From Calothrix sp. PCC 7716 (GTDB lineage: Bacteria > Cyanobacteriota > Cyanobacteriia > Cyanobacteriales > Nostocaceae), in NCBI RefSeq assembly GCF_019977735.1, contig NZ_AP025018.1:10916580-10980579 (forward strand): 64,000 nt of DNA, in the 5' to 3' direction. Every line of letters starts with the position of its first letter. The first letter of the stretch is position 1. This document shows positions 54,142 through 63,494 of the stretch, piece by piece. The notes beneath the pieces were generated by a model. That model did not search any database, had not been told where the DNA came from, and saw only the letters and a list, made by a program, of their open reading frames with translations. The position numbers and the translations under genes are program-made.

Positions 54142-54969
54142 TTAGTTCTTTATTCCTGTTGCGGCGATGCCTCTAATAAATTGGCGCTGACCGATTAGAA
54201 ATAGAATCATTACTGGCACAGTAGCAATTGTTACTGCTGCCATCATAAGTGACCAGTTGTTGGTAAATTGCTCTTGAAATTCGGCGAGTGCGAGTTGGAC
54301 TGTTCTTAATTCGGGTCGAGTTGTAAATACTAATGGTTTGAATAAGTCATTCCATTCACCGATGAAGGTAAATAAGAATAAAGTTACTAAAGCAGGACGC
54401 GCGAGTGGTAACATTACTTGCCATAAGATTTGTAGTCGGTTGGCGCCATCTAGTGCGGCAGCTTCTTCGAGTTCGACTGGAATAGTCAAGAAAAATTGAC
54501 GCAGTAAAAATATTCCAAACCCGTTTACTGCTGTTGGCAAGATTAAGGCGCCGTAAGTATTGATTAAATTTCCTGTTTTTAATACCAAGAATATTGGTAT
54601 TACAAGCAATTGGAATGGTATTACCAATGTAGCGAGTACTATTAATAACAGAGCTTGCTTACCGCGAAATTTTAATCTTGCCAGAGCATAACCAGCCAAA
54701 GCGGAGGTAATAATTTGAAATGCGGTGACAGATAAAGCTACTAGTGTTGAATTCCAAAATGCTAAAAGAAACTTACCTCGCTGCCATGCGTCACCATAGT
54801 ACATAAGTGACCAACTTTGCTTAAAGGCGTTTCCTGGAGCTGACCCCGATGTAGCAAACGAGGTAACGAAAACAATGATTAGCGGTAGTAAGACGATAAG
54901 TGCTAGAAGTAGAAGTACGCAATAGCTAAGAATATCGTGGTATTTAGGATTCAAGCTTGGTTTTGGCAT
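54142..54969 (-). CDS. Carbohydrate ABC transporter permease (MalG family)
   Basis: 275 residues from the ATG at 54969, with GGGAG upstream. Six membrane helices. The EAA loop that contacts the ATPase is VELEEAAALDGANRLQILWQ (about residues 175-195). The end is GQRQFIRGIAATGIKN, as in MalG/UgpE/LacG proteins. Such a permease needs a MalF-type partner, a binding protein and an ATPase; none is beside it, which is usual in cyanobacteria where the sets are dispersed. Sugar unknown. Confidence 0.93.
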   Translation of the reverse strand: MPKPSLNPKYHDILSYCVLLLLALIVLLPLIIVFVTSFATSGSAPGNAFKQSWSLMYYGDAWQRGKFLLAFWNSTLVALSVTAFQIITSALAGYALARLKFRGKQALLLIVLATLVIPFQLLVIPIFLVLKTGNLINTYGALILPTAVNGFGIFLLRQFFLTIPVELEEAAALDGANRLQILWQVMLPLARPALVTLFLFTFIGEWNDLFKPLVFTTRPELRTVQLALAEFQEQFTNNWSLMMAAVTIATVPVMILFLIGQRQFIRGIAATGIKN

Positions 54970-55160
54970 TATTCTATAATCTCCCAAGCATTTATTCTAG
55001 TGTCACCTGTAAAAAATAGTTCCCAGCAGAAGCTAATCTATAACATAGTGACTTTGTTAAGTTAAATTAAATCACAGTGAACATAAAAGCTATCAGCTCC
55101 GCGCTATCAACTGTTAGCCGGATTGTATCAAATAAATCACATCACAGGAGTGAGCATACT

Positions 55161-55853
55161 ATGTCACAGGTGGCAGAATTAGGACTCGATTTTAGCAGTG
55201 AAGTCTATAAAGACGCTTACAGCCGCATTAATGCGATTGTAATCGAAGGCGAACAAGAAGCACATGAAAACTATATAAAATTAGCCGAAATGCTTCCTGA
55301 GCATAAGGATGACTTGGTTCGCTTATCGAAGATGGAAAGCCGTCATAAGAAGGGTTTTGAAGCTTGTGGTAAAAACCTTCAAGTTACACCTGATTTGGAA
55401 TTCGCTCGTGAGTTTTTTGCTGGTTTACACCGCAACTTCCAAGAAGCAGCAGCAGAAGGTAAGGTTGTTACTTGCTTGTTAATTCAATCGTTAATTATCG
55501 AATGTTTTGCAATTGCAGCTTACAACATATACATCCCTGTTGCTGATGATTTTGCCCGTAAAATCACTGAAGGTGTTGTTAAAGATGAATACTCACACTT
55601 AAATTTTGGCGAAGTTTGGCTCAAAGAAAACTTTGAAGCATCTAAAGCTGAACTTGAAGAAGCAAACCGCCAAAACTTACCTTTGGTGTGGAAAATGCTC
55701 AACCAAGTTGAAAACGATGCCGAAAATATGGCAATGGAAAAAGACGCTTTGGTTGAAGATTTTATGATTCAATACGGTGAAGCTCTGAGTAACATCGGTT
55801 TCAACACCCGTGATATCATGCGCTTGTCCGCTTACGGTCTCCGCGCCGCCTAA
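55161..55853 (+). CDS. ado: Aldehyde-deformylating oxygenase (alkane synthase)
   Basis: 230 residues from the ATG at 55161, with GGAG nine bases earlier; an in-frame extension to 55077 has no support. It converts Cn fatty aldehydes to Cn-1 alkanes plus formate. The ferritin-like di-iron site is complete: Glu31, Glu59 and His62 (MESRHKKG), Glu114 (IIECFA), Glu143 and His146 ([10 protein letters not shown]). Spacing matches the structurally known enzyme. The next gene is its substrate supplier, aar, 167 bases on, beyond a heptamer array. Confidence 0.97.
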   Translation: MSQVAELGLDFSSEVYKDAYSRINAIVIEGEQEAHENYIKLAEMLPEHKDDLVRLSKMESRHKKGFEACGKNLQVTPDLEFAREFFAGLHRNFQEAAAEGKVVTCLLIQSLIIECFAIAAYNIYIPVADDFARKITEGVVKDEYSHLNFGEVWLKENFEASKAELEEANRQNLPLVWKMLNQVENDAENMAMEKDALVEDFMIQYGEALSNIGFNTRDIMRLSAYGLRAA

Positions 55854-55856
55854 AAA

Positions 55857-55980
55857 GTCCTGAGTAGAAAGTGCTGAGTGCTGAGTTTTGTTTTACTCAG
55901 CAACGCCATTCGCCTCAACGGGGGGAACCCCCGCACGGCGATGGCTCCTCAGCACTCAGCACTCAGCACTCCTCACTCAT
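55857..55980. repeat. Heptamer arrays flanking a GCCATTCGCC hairpin, between ado and aar
   Basis: GAGTGCT units, then GCCATTCGCCTCAACGGGGG pairing with AACCCCCGCACGGCGATGGC (55907-55947), then reversed CAGCACT units. It occupies nearly all of the ado-aar spacer. Confidence 0.85.
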
Positions 55981-56020
55981 AACTTATTACTTTACTTACC
56001 CACGCCCAGTATCACAGTAC

Positions 56021-57055
56021 ATGTTTGGTCTAATCGGACACTTGACTAGTTTAGAACACGCTCAATCGGTAGCCCTCGAGTTAGGCTACCCTGAATATGC
56101 CGACCAAGGCTTAGATTTTTGGTGTAGCGCGCCACCTCAAATAGTTGATAATATTAGTGTCACTAGTATTACCGGACAAAAAATTGAGGGAAGATACGTA
56201 GAATCTTGCTTTTTGCCGGAAATGCTTGCTACACGTAGAATTAAAGCGGCTACTCGTAAAATATTGAATGCAATGGCTCATGCCCAGAAGCACGGCATTG
56301 ATATTACTGCTTTGGGTGGGTTTTCTTCAATCATTTTTGAAAACTTTAACTTAGAGCAACTTCGTCAAGTCCGAAATACAACCCTTGAGTTTACGCGGTT
56401 CACAACTGGTAATACTCATACTGCCTATATTATTTGTCAGCAGGTTGAACAAGCTTCCAAACAAGTCGGTATTAATTTATCGGAAGCTACGGTTGCTGTT
56501 TGCGGCGCCACTGGTGATATTGGTAGTGCTGTTTGCCGCTGGCTTGACGCAAAAACCGATGTTAAAGAGCTTTTACTGATAGCACGTAACCAAGAGCGTT
56601 TGGAACACTTGCAAGCTGAGTTGGGACGCGGAAAAATCATGGGGTTAGAACAAGCGTTACCCGAAGCTGATATTATAGTTTGGGTCGCGAGTATGCCCAA
56701 AGGGGTAGAAATTGACCCAGCAACCCTTAAGCAGCCTTGCTTACTCATTGATGGTGGCTACCCAAAAAATATGGCTACAAAGATTCAGCAGTCTGGTGTA
56801 TATGTCCTGAATGGTGGAATTGTCGAACATTCCTTGGATATTGACTGGAAAATCATGAAAATAGTCAACATGGAAATTCCAGGACGCCAATTGTTTGCTT
56901 GTTTCGCTGAGTCCATGCTTTTAGAGTTCGAGAAGTTGCATACTAACTTTTCTTGGGGACGCAATCAGATTACTGTAGAAAAAATGAGTCGCATCGGTCA
57001 GCTTTCGCTTAAACACGGGTTTAGACCGCTTTTAGTGTCTACCTCTAACTCCTAA
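56021..57055 (+). CDS. aar: Long-chain acyl-ACP reductase
   Basis: 344 residues from the ATG at 56021; the 50-codon extension upstream encodes repeat DNA (its [10 protein letters not shown] is heptamer translation). AAR reduces acyl-ACP to fatty aldehyde with NADPH through a thioester. It starts [20 protein letters not shown], characteristic of the family. The Rossmann motif is [18 protein letters not shown] (about residues 158-175). The candidate active Cys lies in [14 protein letters not shown] (about 235-248), near which the family's catalytic Cys is expected. Partner of ado. A GGTGGGCAGTGCCCACC palindrome follows the stop. Confidence 0.96.
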   Translation: MFGLIGHLTSLEHAQSVALELGYPEYADQGLDFWCSAPPQIVDNISVTSITGQKIEGRYVESCFLPEMLATRRIKAATRKILNAMAHAQKHGIDITALGGFSSIIFENFNLEQLRQVRNTTLEFTRFTTGNTHTAYIICQQVEQASKQVGINLSEATVAVCGATGDIGSAVCRWLDAKTDVKELLLIARNQERLEHLQAELGRGKIMGLEQALPEADIIVWVASMPKGVEIDPATLKQPCLLIDGGYPKNMATKIQQSGVYVLNGGIVEHSLDIDWKIMKIVNMEIPGRQLFACFAESMLLEFEKLHTNFSWGRNQITVEKMSRIGQLSLKHGFRPLLVSTSNS

Positions 57056-57068
57056 CTCCACTTTTCGT

Positions 57069-57092
57069 AAGGTGGGCAGTGCCCACCCTACA
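57069..57092. repeat. GGTGGGCAGTGCCCACC palindrome
   Basis: Copy of the 202-226 type. It sits between aar and accA and could end the aar transcript or attenuate readthrough. Confidence 0.75.
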
Positions 57093-57123
57093 GCTACTAA
57101 CTTGTAACTATTGATTTTTAAAG

Positions 57124-58104
57124 ATGGCAACTACTGAGCGTAAACCACTACTGCTAGATTTTGAGAAGCCTTTGGCAGAATTGGCAACCCGAATAGACCA
57201 AATTCGGCAACTTGCTGAAGAAAATGGTGTGGATGTTTCTGGTCAAATTCGGCAGCTAGAAACTCGCGCGACCCAACTGCGAGAAGAAATTTTCAGTAGT
57301 TTATCTCCATCACAGCGATTACAGGTTGCACGTCATCCACGTCGCCCTAGTACTTTAGATTACATCCAGGCAATTAGTGATGAATGGATGGAGTTACATG
57401 GTGATAGAGGTGGTTTTGATGACCCCGCTATGGTTGGTGGTGTTGGCAGGTTAGATGGGCGCCCTGTGGTAATGTTGGGGCAGCAAAAAGGACGTGATAC
57501 TAAAGATAATATTGCCCGTAACTTTGGAATGCCTTACCCAGGTGGTTATCGTAAGGCGTTGCGGTTAATGGAACACGCTAACAAGTTTGGAATGCCAATT
57601 ATAACTTTTATTGATACTCCTGGCGCCTGGTCTGGTGTCGAAGCTGAACATCAAGGTCAAGGTGAAGCCATCGCTTATAACTTACGTGAAATGTTTAGCT
57701 TTGATGTACCGATTATTTGTACTGTTATTGGTGAAGGTGGCTCCGGTGGAGCTTTAGGGATTGGTGTTGGTGATAGACTTTTAATGTTTGAGCATTCGGT
57801 TTACACGGTTGCAACTCCCGAAGCTTGTGCCGCCATTCTATGGAAAGATGCCGCTAAATCTCCTCAAGCTGCCGTTGCACTCAAAATTGTTTCTCACGAC
57901 CTGTATAGTTTGGGTATCGTTGACCAAATTTTATCTGAGCCAACTGGTGGCGCTCATTCCGACCCTCTCAAAGCCGCAACTACTCTTAAAACCGCTTTAG
58001 TTGATAACTTAGATGAACTTTCTACCTTAACTTCAGCACAACGGCGCCAGTTACGCTACGAAAAATTCCGCAAAATTGGCGTTTTTACTGAAGTTGAACA
58101 TTGA
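57124..58104 (+). CDS. accA: Acetyl-CoA carboxylase carboxyltransferase subunit alpha
   Basis: 326 residues, normal length. With AccD it transfers CO2 from biotin to acetyl-CoA, the committed step of fatty-acid synthesis. Motifs: [20 protein letters not shown] near residue 75-95, [33 protein letters not shown] and [19 protein letters not shown] (crotonase-type oxyanion loop). The start ATG lies 68 bases after the aar stop, with a palindrome between. Linkage with ado and aar ties substrate supply to alkane formation. Confidence 0.98.
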   Translation: MATTERKPLLLDFEKPLAELATRIDQIRQLAEENGVDVSGQIRQLETRATQLREEIFSSLSPSQRLQVARHPRRPSTLDYIQAISDEWMELHGDRGGFDDPAMVGGVGRLDGRPVVMLGQQKGRDTKDNIARNFGMPYPGGYRKALRLMEHANKFGMPIITFIDTPGAWSGVEAEHQGQGEAIAYNLREMFSFDVPIICTVIGEGGSGGALGIGVGDRLLMFEHSVYTVATPEACAAILWKDAAKSPQAAVALKIVSHDLYSLGIVDQILSEPTGGAHSDPLKAATTLKTALVDNLDELSTLTSAQRRQLRYEKFRKIGVFTEVEH

Positions 58105-58562
58105 ATATACTCGAATAAACTTTTTTTTGTTATAATTGCCTATGGAAAGTTACTTTTCTTAACGAATCTTAACCTTCTATAGGCATTTTAGTACATAAGT
58201 TCATTTGATTGTTTACTTTACTCAACTATATTTCCCGAATTAGTGAGCAAGTAATGTAGCGTCAATGGGAATGAAAACCAAACGGTAACCACTAACAGGC
58301 TTTTAGCGATATGGATTGCAAAATTTATGAAGAAAGTGTATTTGATTGCCTACACTTAGAATGTATTAATTTGAAAGGATAGCATCTGTTTAGAGGTTAT
58401 TCAGGAAATTTTTAGAATTGCTTAATCTATATAACCAACCGCGATACACACATTAGACCTCGAAATCGAAAGTTCTGGGTATCTATGTTAGAGAGAAAGA
58501 ACTGGTGACAAGAAGTCTGTTTAATGGCGATGCGTTTGGGTGGCCAAACAACTGGAGACAAC
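58105..58562. other. 458-base spacer between accA and the SDR gene
   Basis: Contains TATAAT at 58131 without a good -35, and no repeat-family members or GGCGCC sites. A minus-strand open frame overlapping the SDR gene (58427-58963) is a shadow. The region likely holds the SDR promoter; a hairpin TGCCTATGGAAAG...CTATAGGCA (58138-58186) could end the accA transcript. Confidence 0.45.
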
Positions 58563-59288
58563 ATGATTGTCGAGCATAAACGACGCGCCCTTATAACTGG
58601 AGCAAGTAGCGGAATTGGAAAAGCAACAGCTTTAGCCTTTGCAAAAGCGGGTATAGATGTTGCTCTACTTAGCCGTTCTCTCCCAAAACTCACAGCAGTA
58701 GCTAAAGCTGTGCAACATGCAGGAGTAGAGGCAAAAGCATACGCAGTGGACTTAAGCGTTGTTGGCGAAGTCCAAGAAAAAATGCAACATATTGCACAAG
58801 ATTTTGGTAATATTGACATTCTTGTAAATAATGCTGGAATGGCATATACAGCCGACTTGAGCGAAACACCTTTATCTGACTGGCAACGGGTAATTGATTT
58901 AAATTTAACCAGCGTGTTTGAATGCATCAAGGGAGTTTTGCCCAGAATGCGTGTTCGCGGCACGGGTACAATTATTAACGTCGTTTCAATCGCGGGTAAA
59001 CAAGCTTTTCCAAACTGGGGCGCCTACTGCGTTAGTAAAGCTGGTTTGTTAGCGCTGTCACAAACATTAGCACAAGAAGAGCGCTCTTACGGTATCCGCG
59101 TCACAGCACTTTGCCCAGGTTCAGTAAATACAGAACTTTGGGACACCGAAACCGTTCATGCGGACTTTGACCGTTCCAACATGCTCACCCCAGAAATTGT
59201 TGCTCAGTCAATTCTTTACACTGCATTACTGCCTTCTGGTGCAGTCGTTAATGAATTAACTCTTATGCCAAGTGCTGGAGTTCTTTAA
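58563..59288 (+). CDS. Short-chain dehydrogenase/reductase (SDR)
   Basis: 241 residues from the ATG at 58563, with GGAG eight bases before it; the ORF is open 13 codons further but that part does not fit the family. Classical SDR: cofactor loop ITGASSGIGKATA (residues 10-22), NNAGMAY, catalytic Ser in VVSIAGKQAF and the YCVSK motif Tyr and Lys (about 148-152). The basic residues after the second strand (LLSRSLPK) favour NADP(H). The same gene order (ado, aar, accA, SDR, folE) is, as I recall, conserved in many cyanobacteria. Substrate unknown; a role in lipid or pterin reduction is possible. Confidence 0.93.
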   Translation: MIVEHKRRALITGASSGIGKATALAFAKAGIDVALLSRSLPKLTAVAKAVQHAGVEAKAYAVDLSVVGEVQEKMQHIAQDFGNIDILVNNAGMAYTADLSETPLSDWQRVIDLNLTSVFECIKGVLPRMRVRGTGTIINVVSIAGKQAFPNWGAYCVSKAGLLALSQTLAQEERSYGIRVTALCPGSVNTELWDTETVHADFDRSNMLTPEIVAQSILYTALLPSGAVVNELTLMPSAGVL

Positions 59289-59434
59289 GTAGTGCTGAGT
59301 AGAAAGTGCTGAGTGCTGAGTAGCAGTATTAAAAGTTAGGAGTTAGGAGTTAGGAGTTAGGAGCTACAACTCAGCACTCAGCACTCAGCACTCAGCACTC
59401 AGCACTCAGCACTCAGCCCTCAGCACTCAGAACT
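59289..59434. repeat. Heptamer arrays plus AGTTAGGAG tandem repeat
   Basis: Forward GAGTGCT units, then four copies of AGTTAGGAG (59333-59361), then about nine reversed CAGCACT units. It fills the spacer between the SDR gene and folE. Confidence 0.9.
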
Positions 59435-59466
59435 GTTCCACAGAAACATCACATAACACTTACATC

Positions 59467-60165
59467 ATGACTATAGCTCGTTCCAACGGCTCTCAATCTC
59501 CGCTAATTCCTGATTTGACTGATATTATTAGCACTAGACCCGACCGTAATACCCATGACGGTAAGACACCTGATTTGCATCCACCTACTGCAGAGGACAT
59601 GGAGCACATGCAGGATGCGGTACGAAATATACTTATAGGTGTTGGCGAAGACCCAGAACGTGAAGGACTGCTCAAAACTCCAAAACGTGTAGCAGAAGCT
59701 ATGCGCTTCTTGACGAGTGGTTATAGCCAGTCGCTTGAAGACCTAGTTAATAATGCCATTTTCGATGAAGGGCATAACGAAATGGTATTGGTTCGTGATA
59801 TAGACTTTTTCAGCTTATGCGAACATCACATGCTTCCGTTTATGGGTAGAGCGCATGTTGCTTATATCCCTAACCAAAAAGTTGTTGGACTAAGTAAACT
59901 TGCCCGCATCGTCGAAATGTATTCTCGTCGTTTGCAGGTGCAAGAACGTCTTACCCGTCAAATTGCTGAAGCTGTTCAAACAATTTTAGAACCCCAAGGC
60001 GTTGCTGTAGTTATGGAAGGCGCCCATATGTGCATGGCTATGCGTGGAGTTCAAAAACCCGGTTCTTGGACTGTTACAAGTGCCATGCTTGGTGTATTCC
60101 AAGACGAACAAAAAACGCGCGAAGAGTTCTTTAACTTAATTCGTCACCAACCATCATTCTTTTAA
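59467..60165 (+). CDS. folE: GTP cyclohydrolase I (type IA)
   Basis: 232 residues. Converts GTP to dihydroneopterin triphosphate, the first step of folate and pterin synthesis. The zinc ligands are in [20 protein letters not shown] (Cys and His about residues 118-121) and [16 protein letters not shown] (second Cys about 189). The N-terminal ~45 residues are disordered, then [20 protein letters not shown]. The start ATG lies 32 bases past the repeat array. FolE downstream of the SDR is part of the conserved neighbourhood of ado. Confidence 0.97.
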   Translation: MTIARSNGSQSPLIPDLTDIISTRPDRNTHDGKTPDLHPPTAEDMEHMQDAVRNILIGVGEDPEREGLLKTPKRVAEAMRFLTSGYSQSLEDLVNNAIFDEGHNEMVLVRDIDFFSLCEHHMLPFMGRAHVAYIPNQKVVGLSKLARIVEMYSRRLQVQERLTRQIAEAVQTILEPQGVAVVMEGAHMCMAMRGVQKPGSWTVTSAMLGVFQDEQKTREEFFNLIRHQPSFF

Positions 60166-60169
60166 TAGT

Positions 60170-60290
60170 TGAAAGTGCTGAGTGCTGAGTTCTGAGTAAG
60201 AAGAGTTAGGAGAAAGAAGTTAGAAGTTAACGTAATTATTTCCCACTCAGCACTCAGCACTCAACACTCAGCACTCAGCACTCAGCACTG
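60170..60290. repeat. Heptamer arrays with GTTAGGAG variant core
   Basis: GAGTGCT units, then AGTTAGGAGAAAGAAGTTAG and six reversed CAGCACT units. The array overlaps the 3' end of the trpF coding sequence (60268-60290). Confidence 0.9.
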
Positions 60291-60909
60291 TTAACTGTTC
60301 AAACAATTTTGTGACTTTATCTAAATCTTTATCTGCTGGCGCCTTTTCGACACCGCTCGATAAGTCAATTCCGTTTGGTTTGACTTTATTTAGTGCTGAG
60401 GCAATATTGTCTGGTGTTAATCCTCCTGCTAAAAACCAAGGACGACCTGGGTTAAATTCCTCAAGGATGTTCCAATCTAGAATTTGACCAGTTCCACCTA
60501 ACTGTTGAGGATGATAAGCATCTAATAGCAGGGTATCAACATAATCAGTAAAAGTCTCGGTATTATCTAAATCTTCGACATTACGTATTCTTAACGCTTT
60601 AATTATTTCAATTCCTGGCAAAATTTCACGTACTTGTTTGCAAAATTCTGGAGATTCATTACCGTGTAATTGCACTCCTGTCAATGCAGAATTATTTGCT
60701 ATAAATGCTATTTCTGTTGGTTGTGCATTGGCAAAAACTCCAATCTTATCTATCGAAGACGGTATTAAAGCTACAACCGATTTAATTTGTTCAACGTTAA
60801 CGTAGCGTGGGGAAGATTCGACGCAAATAAATCCTAAAGCAGTGGCGCCCGCAGCCGCAATAGCTTGACCTTGTAGTGGGTCACGAATTCCACAAATTTT
60901 AATTCGCAT
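60268..60909 (-). CDS. trpF: Phosphoribosylanthranilate isomerase
   Basis: 213 residues; the Amadori rearrangement step of tryptophan synthesis. (beta/alpha)8 barrel: [11 protein letters not shown] with the catalytic Cys (residue 6), [17 protein letters not shown] with catalytic Asp (about 130), [10 protein letters not shown] and [12 protein letters not shown] (phosphate binding). The last residues TVLSAEC and the stop are encoded by the heptamer array; the barrel is already complete, so function should not suffer. Convergent with folE. Confidence 0.96.
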   Translation of the reverse strand: MRIKICGIRDPLQGQAIAAAGATALGFICVESSPRYVNVEQIKSVVALIPSSIDKIGVFANAQPTEIAFIANNSALTGVQLHGNESPEFCKQVREILPGIEIIKALRIRNVEDLDNTETFTDYVDTLLLDAYHPQQLGGTGQILDWNILEEFNPGRPWFLAGGLTPDNIASALNKVKPNGIDLSSGVEKAPADKDLDKVTKLFEQLTVLSAEC

Positions 60910-61048
60910 ATAGATTTTAAGAATTTAAGAAACGTAGTTAACTTTACTGTAATTCTAAATAAATAAAGAGTATTGGCTTTATTTACTATAAACTTTTATA
61001 ATCTTTCTGATTATGATAAGTTTTCACTCTGAGGAGAAAACCGCGCTT

Positions 61049-61300
61049 ATGCCTTCATTTTTACTAGCAGTTGCAGCTAACGTTCCCGCAACACCCGCTT
61101 GGAGTCCAACAATTGGATTGATTATCAGCATATGCTCGTTTGTTGCGCTGCTGCTCACCTTAAAGATTGAAAGACCAATGGTTGGGCCAAAAATGCCACT
61201 ACTACCTATGAGCATTCCTGCATTTGTAGCTGCAATGTGCTTTGGTCACGTTGTCGGTATTGGTGTCGTTTTAGGACTGACTAACATCGGCACATTGTAA
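61049..61300 (+). CDS. psaK: Photosystem I subunit PsaK (copy 1)
   Basis: 83 residues from the ATG at 61049; GAGGAG lies 12 bases upstream, and the ORF extends 12 codons further without support. PsaK is a two-helix subunit at the rim of the PSI core. Helix 1 is TIGLIISICSFVALLLTL (about 20-37), helix 2 MSIPAFVAAMCFGHVVGIGV (about 53-72). The loop ERPMVGPKMPLLP and the end GLTNIGTL are PsaK hallmarks. A second psaK follows after 133 bases. Confidence 0.94.
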   Translation: MPSFLLAVAANVPATPAWSPTIGLIISICSFVALLLTLKIERPMVGPKMPLLPMSIPAFVAAMCFGHVVGIGVVLGLTNIGTL

Positions 61301-61335
61301 AGTGCAGCACATTTTACGGCATTTGTAATTCTAGC

Positions 61336-61363
61336 TAAAGGGGGAGGTAGTTTCCTCCCCTTA
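61336..61363 (+). terminator. Hairpin between the two psaK genes
   Basis: AAGGGGGAGG-TAGTTT-CCTCCCCTT without a strong U-run. It may stop part of the transcript or stabilise the 3' end of the first message. Confidence 0.5.
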
Positions 61364-61433
61364 GATGGAAGATTCAAGTCTTTATCCGAACGAGCATTAA
61401 AAATGAGCTTATGTTCGTGTAGGAGAAAAAACT

Positions 61434-61745
61434 GTGTTTTCCACATTTATATCTACTTTGACATTTAATTTTGTATCGCTTTTGGCAGCTGTTCAACCAA
61501 CTGTTCCTAATAGTGCTGTTGAATTTAACTGGACTGGCACTTACATTATTGTTGGCGCGAGCTTATTAGCTCTTTTAATTATTCCCAGAACAATTGAAGA
61601 ACCCCATGTAGGTAATAAAATGCCATTACCTTTCCCTTCGTTGTTTAATAATCCTAGTGTTGGTACATTTCTTGCAGCAATGGCTACTGGTCATATAGTT
61701 GGCATAGGCGCCGTTTTAGGTTTAACCAACCTTGGTGTTATTTAA
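61434..61745 (+). CDS. psaK: Photosystem I subunit PsaK (copy 2)
   Basis: 103 residues from a GTG at 61434 with AGGAG eight bases upstream. Helix 1 is [15 protein letters not shown], helix 2 [20 protein letters not shown], then the end GLTNLGVI shared with copy 1. The loop ([18 protein letters not shown]) is longer and the N-terminus is extended by ~20 residues. The two copies share the (V/H)VGxKMPL loop but are diverged, which suggests distinct forms (compare PsaK1 and PsaK2 of Synechocystis, the latter induced by high light). Confidence 0.92.
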   Translation: MFSTFISTLTFNFVSLLAAVQPTVPNSAVEFNWTGTYIIVGASLLALLIIPRTIEEPHVGNKMPLPFPSLFNNPSVGTFLAAMATGHIVGIGAVLGLTNLGVI

Positions 61746-61776
61746 TTAATTTTGAATCAAATATTTTATATTGTTG

Positions 61777-61804
61777 GTAGAGACTAAACATGTTTAGTCT
61801 CTAC
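61777..61804 (+). terminator. GTAGAGACTAAACATG palindrome acting as terminator
   Basis: Perfect 14-bp inverted repeat GTAGAGACTAAACA/TGTTTAGTCTCTAC followed by ATTTTTATAC, 31 bases after the second psaK. It combines a repeat-family member with a terminator shape. Confidence 0.75.
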
Positions 61805-62107
61805 ATTTTTATACATTATTTTTACATGTCATACCTGTTGATGTAGCCCAGAGTGCATATTGCCCTGGTTGATTTTATCAAAATATAATAATTTTTACTT
61901 GCAACAATAATGATAATTAAACGCCAATATGAGCGTTAAGGTTTGCGAGTCAACTGCTTAATATCCAAAGAGCTACAATTGTTTATGCTAGAGATATTAA
62001 ATCTGATGAAGCATGTTACTACACGTTCTTACAAGCTATATTAGAATAAGTAAAAGACATACTACTTAATTAATACAATTAGTAATATTTATTAAACGGG
62101 GAAAATC
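61805..62107. other. Spacer between psaK and the M50 protease gene
   Basis: About 300 AT-rich bases without supported ORF or repeat-family member; contains a plausible GGGG ribosome site just before the next ATG. Confidence 0.45.
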
Positions 62108-63304
62108 ATGCAAACAAATTGGAAAATAGGGTCTTTGTTCGGAATACCTTTATTTTTAGATCCGTTGTGGTTTGTAGTTTTTGGGTTGGCAACGCTAAAT
62201 TTTGGTTTTGCTTACCAGCAATGGGGCGCCAGTTTGGCTTGGGGCGCCGCAGTGGTAATGTCATTACTGTTGTTTGGCTCAGTTGTGCTACACGAGCTAG
62301 GTCATAGCTTGGCTGCAAAATCACAAGGCATTAAAGTTAACTCGATAACCTTATTTTTATTTGGTGGAATTGCGGCAATTGAAGAAGAATCAAAAACTCC
62401 AGGTAAAGCTTTTCAAGTTGCCATAGCAGGACCACTAGTAAGCATTGGCTTATATATAACACTGCAATTGATATCAAATGTATTTTCTGATACTTCACTT
62501 ACACATGCCATACTTGGAGACTTAGCACGTATTAATTTAGTGTTAGCACTATTTAATTTAATTCCAGGTTTACCGTTAGATGGTGGACAAGTATTAAAAG
62601 CAGCATTATGGAAAGTGACGGGCAATAGATTTCAAGCAGTGCGAGGCGCCGCTTTATCTGGAAAGATTTTAGGGTATGCTGCGATTGCGATTGGTTTAGC
62701 AGTTGATTATTTTACAAGTGACTTAGGAACAGGATTATGGATTGCATTATTAGGGTGGTTTGGAATTCGTAACGCGACAAGCTACGACCGTGTTACAGTT
62801 TTGCAAGAAACACTACTAAAAACTAAAGCTAGCGAAGCAATGACGCGCGACTTTCGCGTTATTGATGCAAACCAAACATTGCGTGCGTTTGCCGACTTAT
62901 ATTTATTAGATTCCAATTCACAAATTTACTTCGCTGAGTCAGATGGACGCTACCGAGGTATGGTAAACGTTGACAACTTACGTAAAATAGAACGTAGCGA
63001 GTGGGAAACCAAAACCTTAGAAGCAATAGTTAACACCCTTTCAGAACTTCCCACGGTCGAAGAAACAGCCACACTAGTAGAAGTAATCAACAAACTCGAA
63101 GACGAAAAACTTCTGCGAGTAACAGTACTTTCACCAGCAGGCGCCGTTGCTGGTTTAATAGACAGAGGAGATATTATCCAAGCGTTAGCAAAAAAACTAA
63201 AATTAAAAATTAGCGATGCTGACATCAAACAAGTAAAACAAAATGGAACCTACCCACCAGGACTACAGCTAGGAATAATTGCCAAATCTACAACAAATGA
63301 ATAA
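62108..63304 (+). CDS. Site-2-type (M50) membrane metalloprotease with CBS domains
   Basis: 398 residues. The zinc site is VVLHELGHSLAAKS (HExxH, about residues 62-71), and the second ligand lies in NLIPGLPLDGGQVLKAAL (Asp, about 160). Four to six membrane helices in residues 15-235. Residues about 245-375 form a CBS pair (SEAMTRDFRVIDANQTLRAF, and LLRVTVLSPAGAVAGLIDRG). This is the class III S2P architecture, in which CBS domains binding adenine nucleotides control intramembrane cleavage. Likely substrates are anti-sigma factors or similar single-span proteins. Confidence 0.94.
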   Translation: MQTNWKIGSLFGIPLFLDPLWFVVFGLATLNFGFAYQQWGASLAWGAAVVMSLLLFGSVVLHELGHSLAAKSQGIKVNSITLFLFGGIAAIEEESKTPGKAFQVAIAGPLVSIGLYITLQLISNVFSDTSLTHAILGDLARINLVLALFNLIPGLPLDGGQVLKAALWKVTGNRFQAVRGAALSGKILGYAAIAIGLAVDYFTSDLGTGLWIALLGWFGIRNATSYDRVTVLQETLLKTKASEAMTRDFRVIDANQTLRAFADLYLLDSNSQIYFAESDGRYRGMVNVDNLRKIERSEWETKTLEAIVNTLSELPTVEETATLVEVINKLEDEKLLRVTVLSPAGAVAGLIDRGDIIQALAKKLKLKISDADIKQVKQNGTYPPGLQLGIIAKSTTNE

Positions 63305-63311
63305 ACTTTGC

Positions 63312-63412
63312 AACGAACACAACGGATGTAACGGATAATTTATTTTATTGAACAAGTTTTTGTTTGTGCAAAAAGCTAAATCTTGTGGAATGGGCATCCT
63401 TGCCCGTTCAAA
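63312..63412. repeat. CGGATGTAACGGATAAT and GGGCATCCTTGCCCGT elements
   Basis: CAACGGATGTAACGGATAAT (63321-63340) recalls 52907-52933. TCTTGTGGAATGGGCATCCT followed by TGCCCGTTC (63383-63412) is the common palindrome. Confidence 0.75.
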
Positions 63413-63462
63413 CATAAAATACTAATACAGAATATTTACTTGAAGAAAGTGCAATAAGATTT

Positions 63463-63494
63463 AAAGCCCCCCTTATTAAGGGGGGTTGGGGGGA
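63463..63494. terminator. CCCCCCTTA-TTAAGGGGGG hairpin
   Basis: Nine-bp stem between the M50 gene (+) and the ligase (-), overlapping the last codons of the latter (its NPPNPP tail). Confidence 0.6.

Noticed and set aside
55871-56020. 50-codon extension of aar
   Set aside because: Translated heptamer array and hairpin DNA; family members begin at MFGLIGHL.
58427-58963. 178-codon minus-strand frame over the SDR gene
   Set aside because: Shadow of the SDR, which has complete catalytic motifs and a good RBS.
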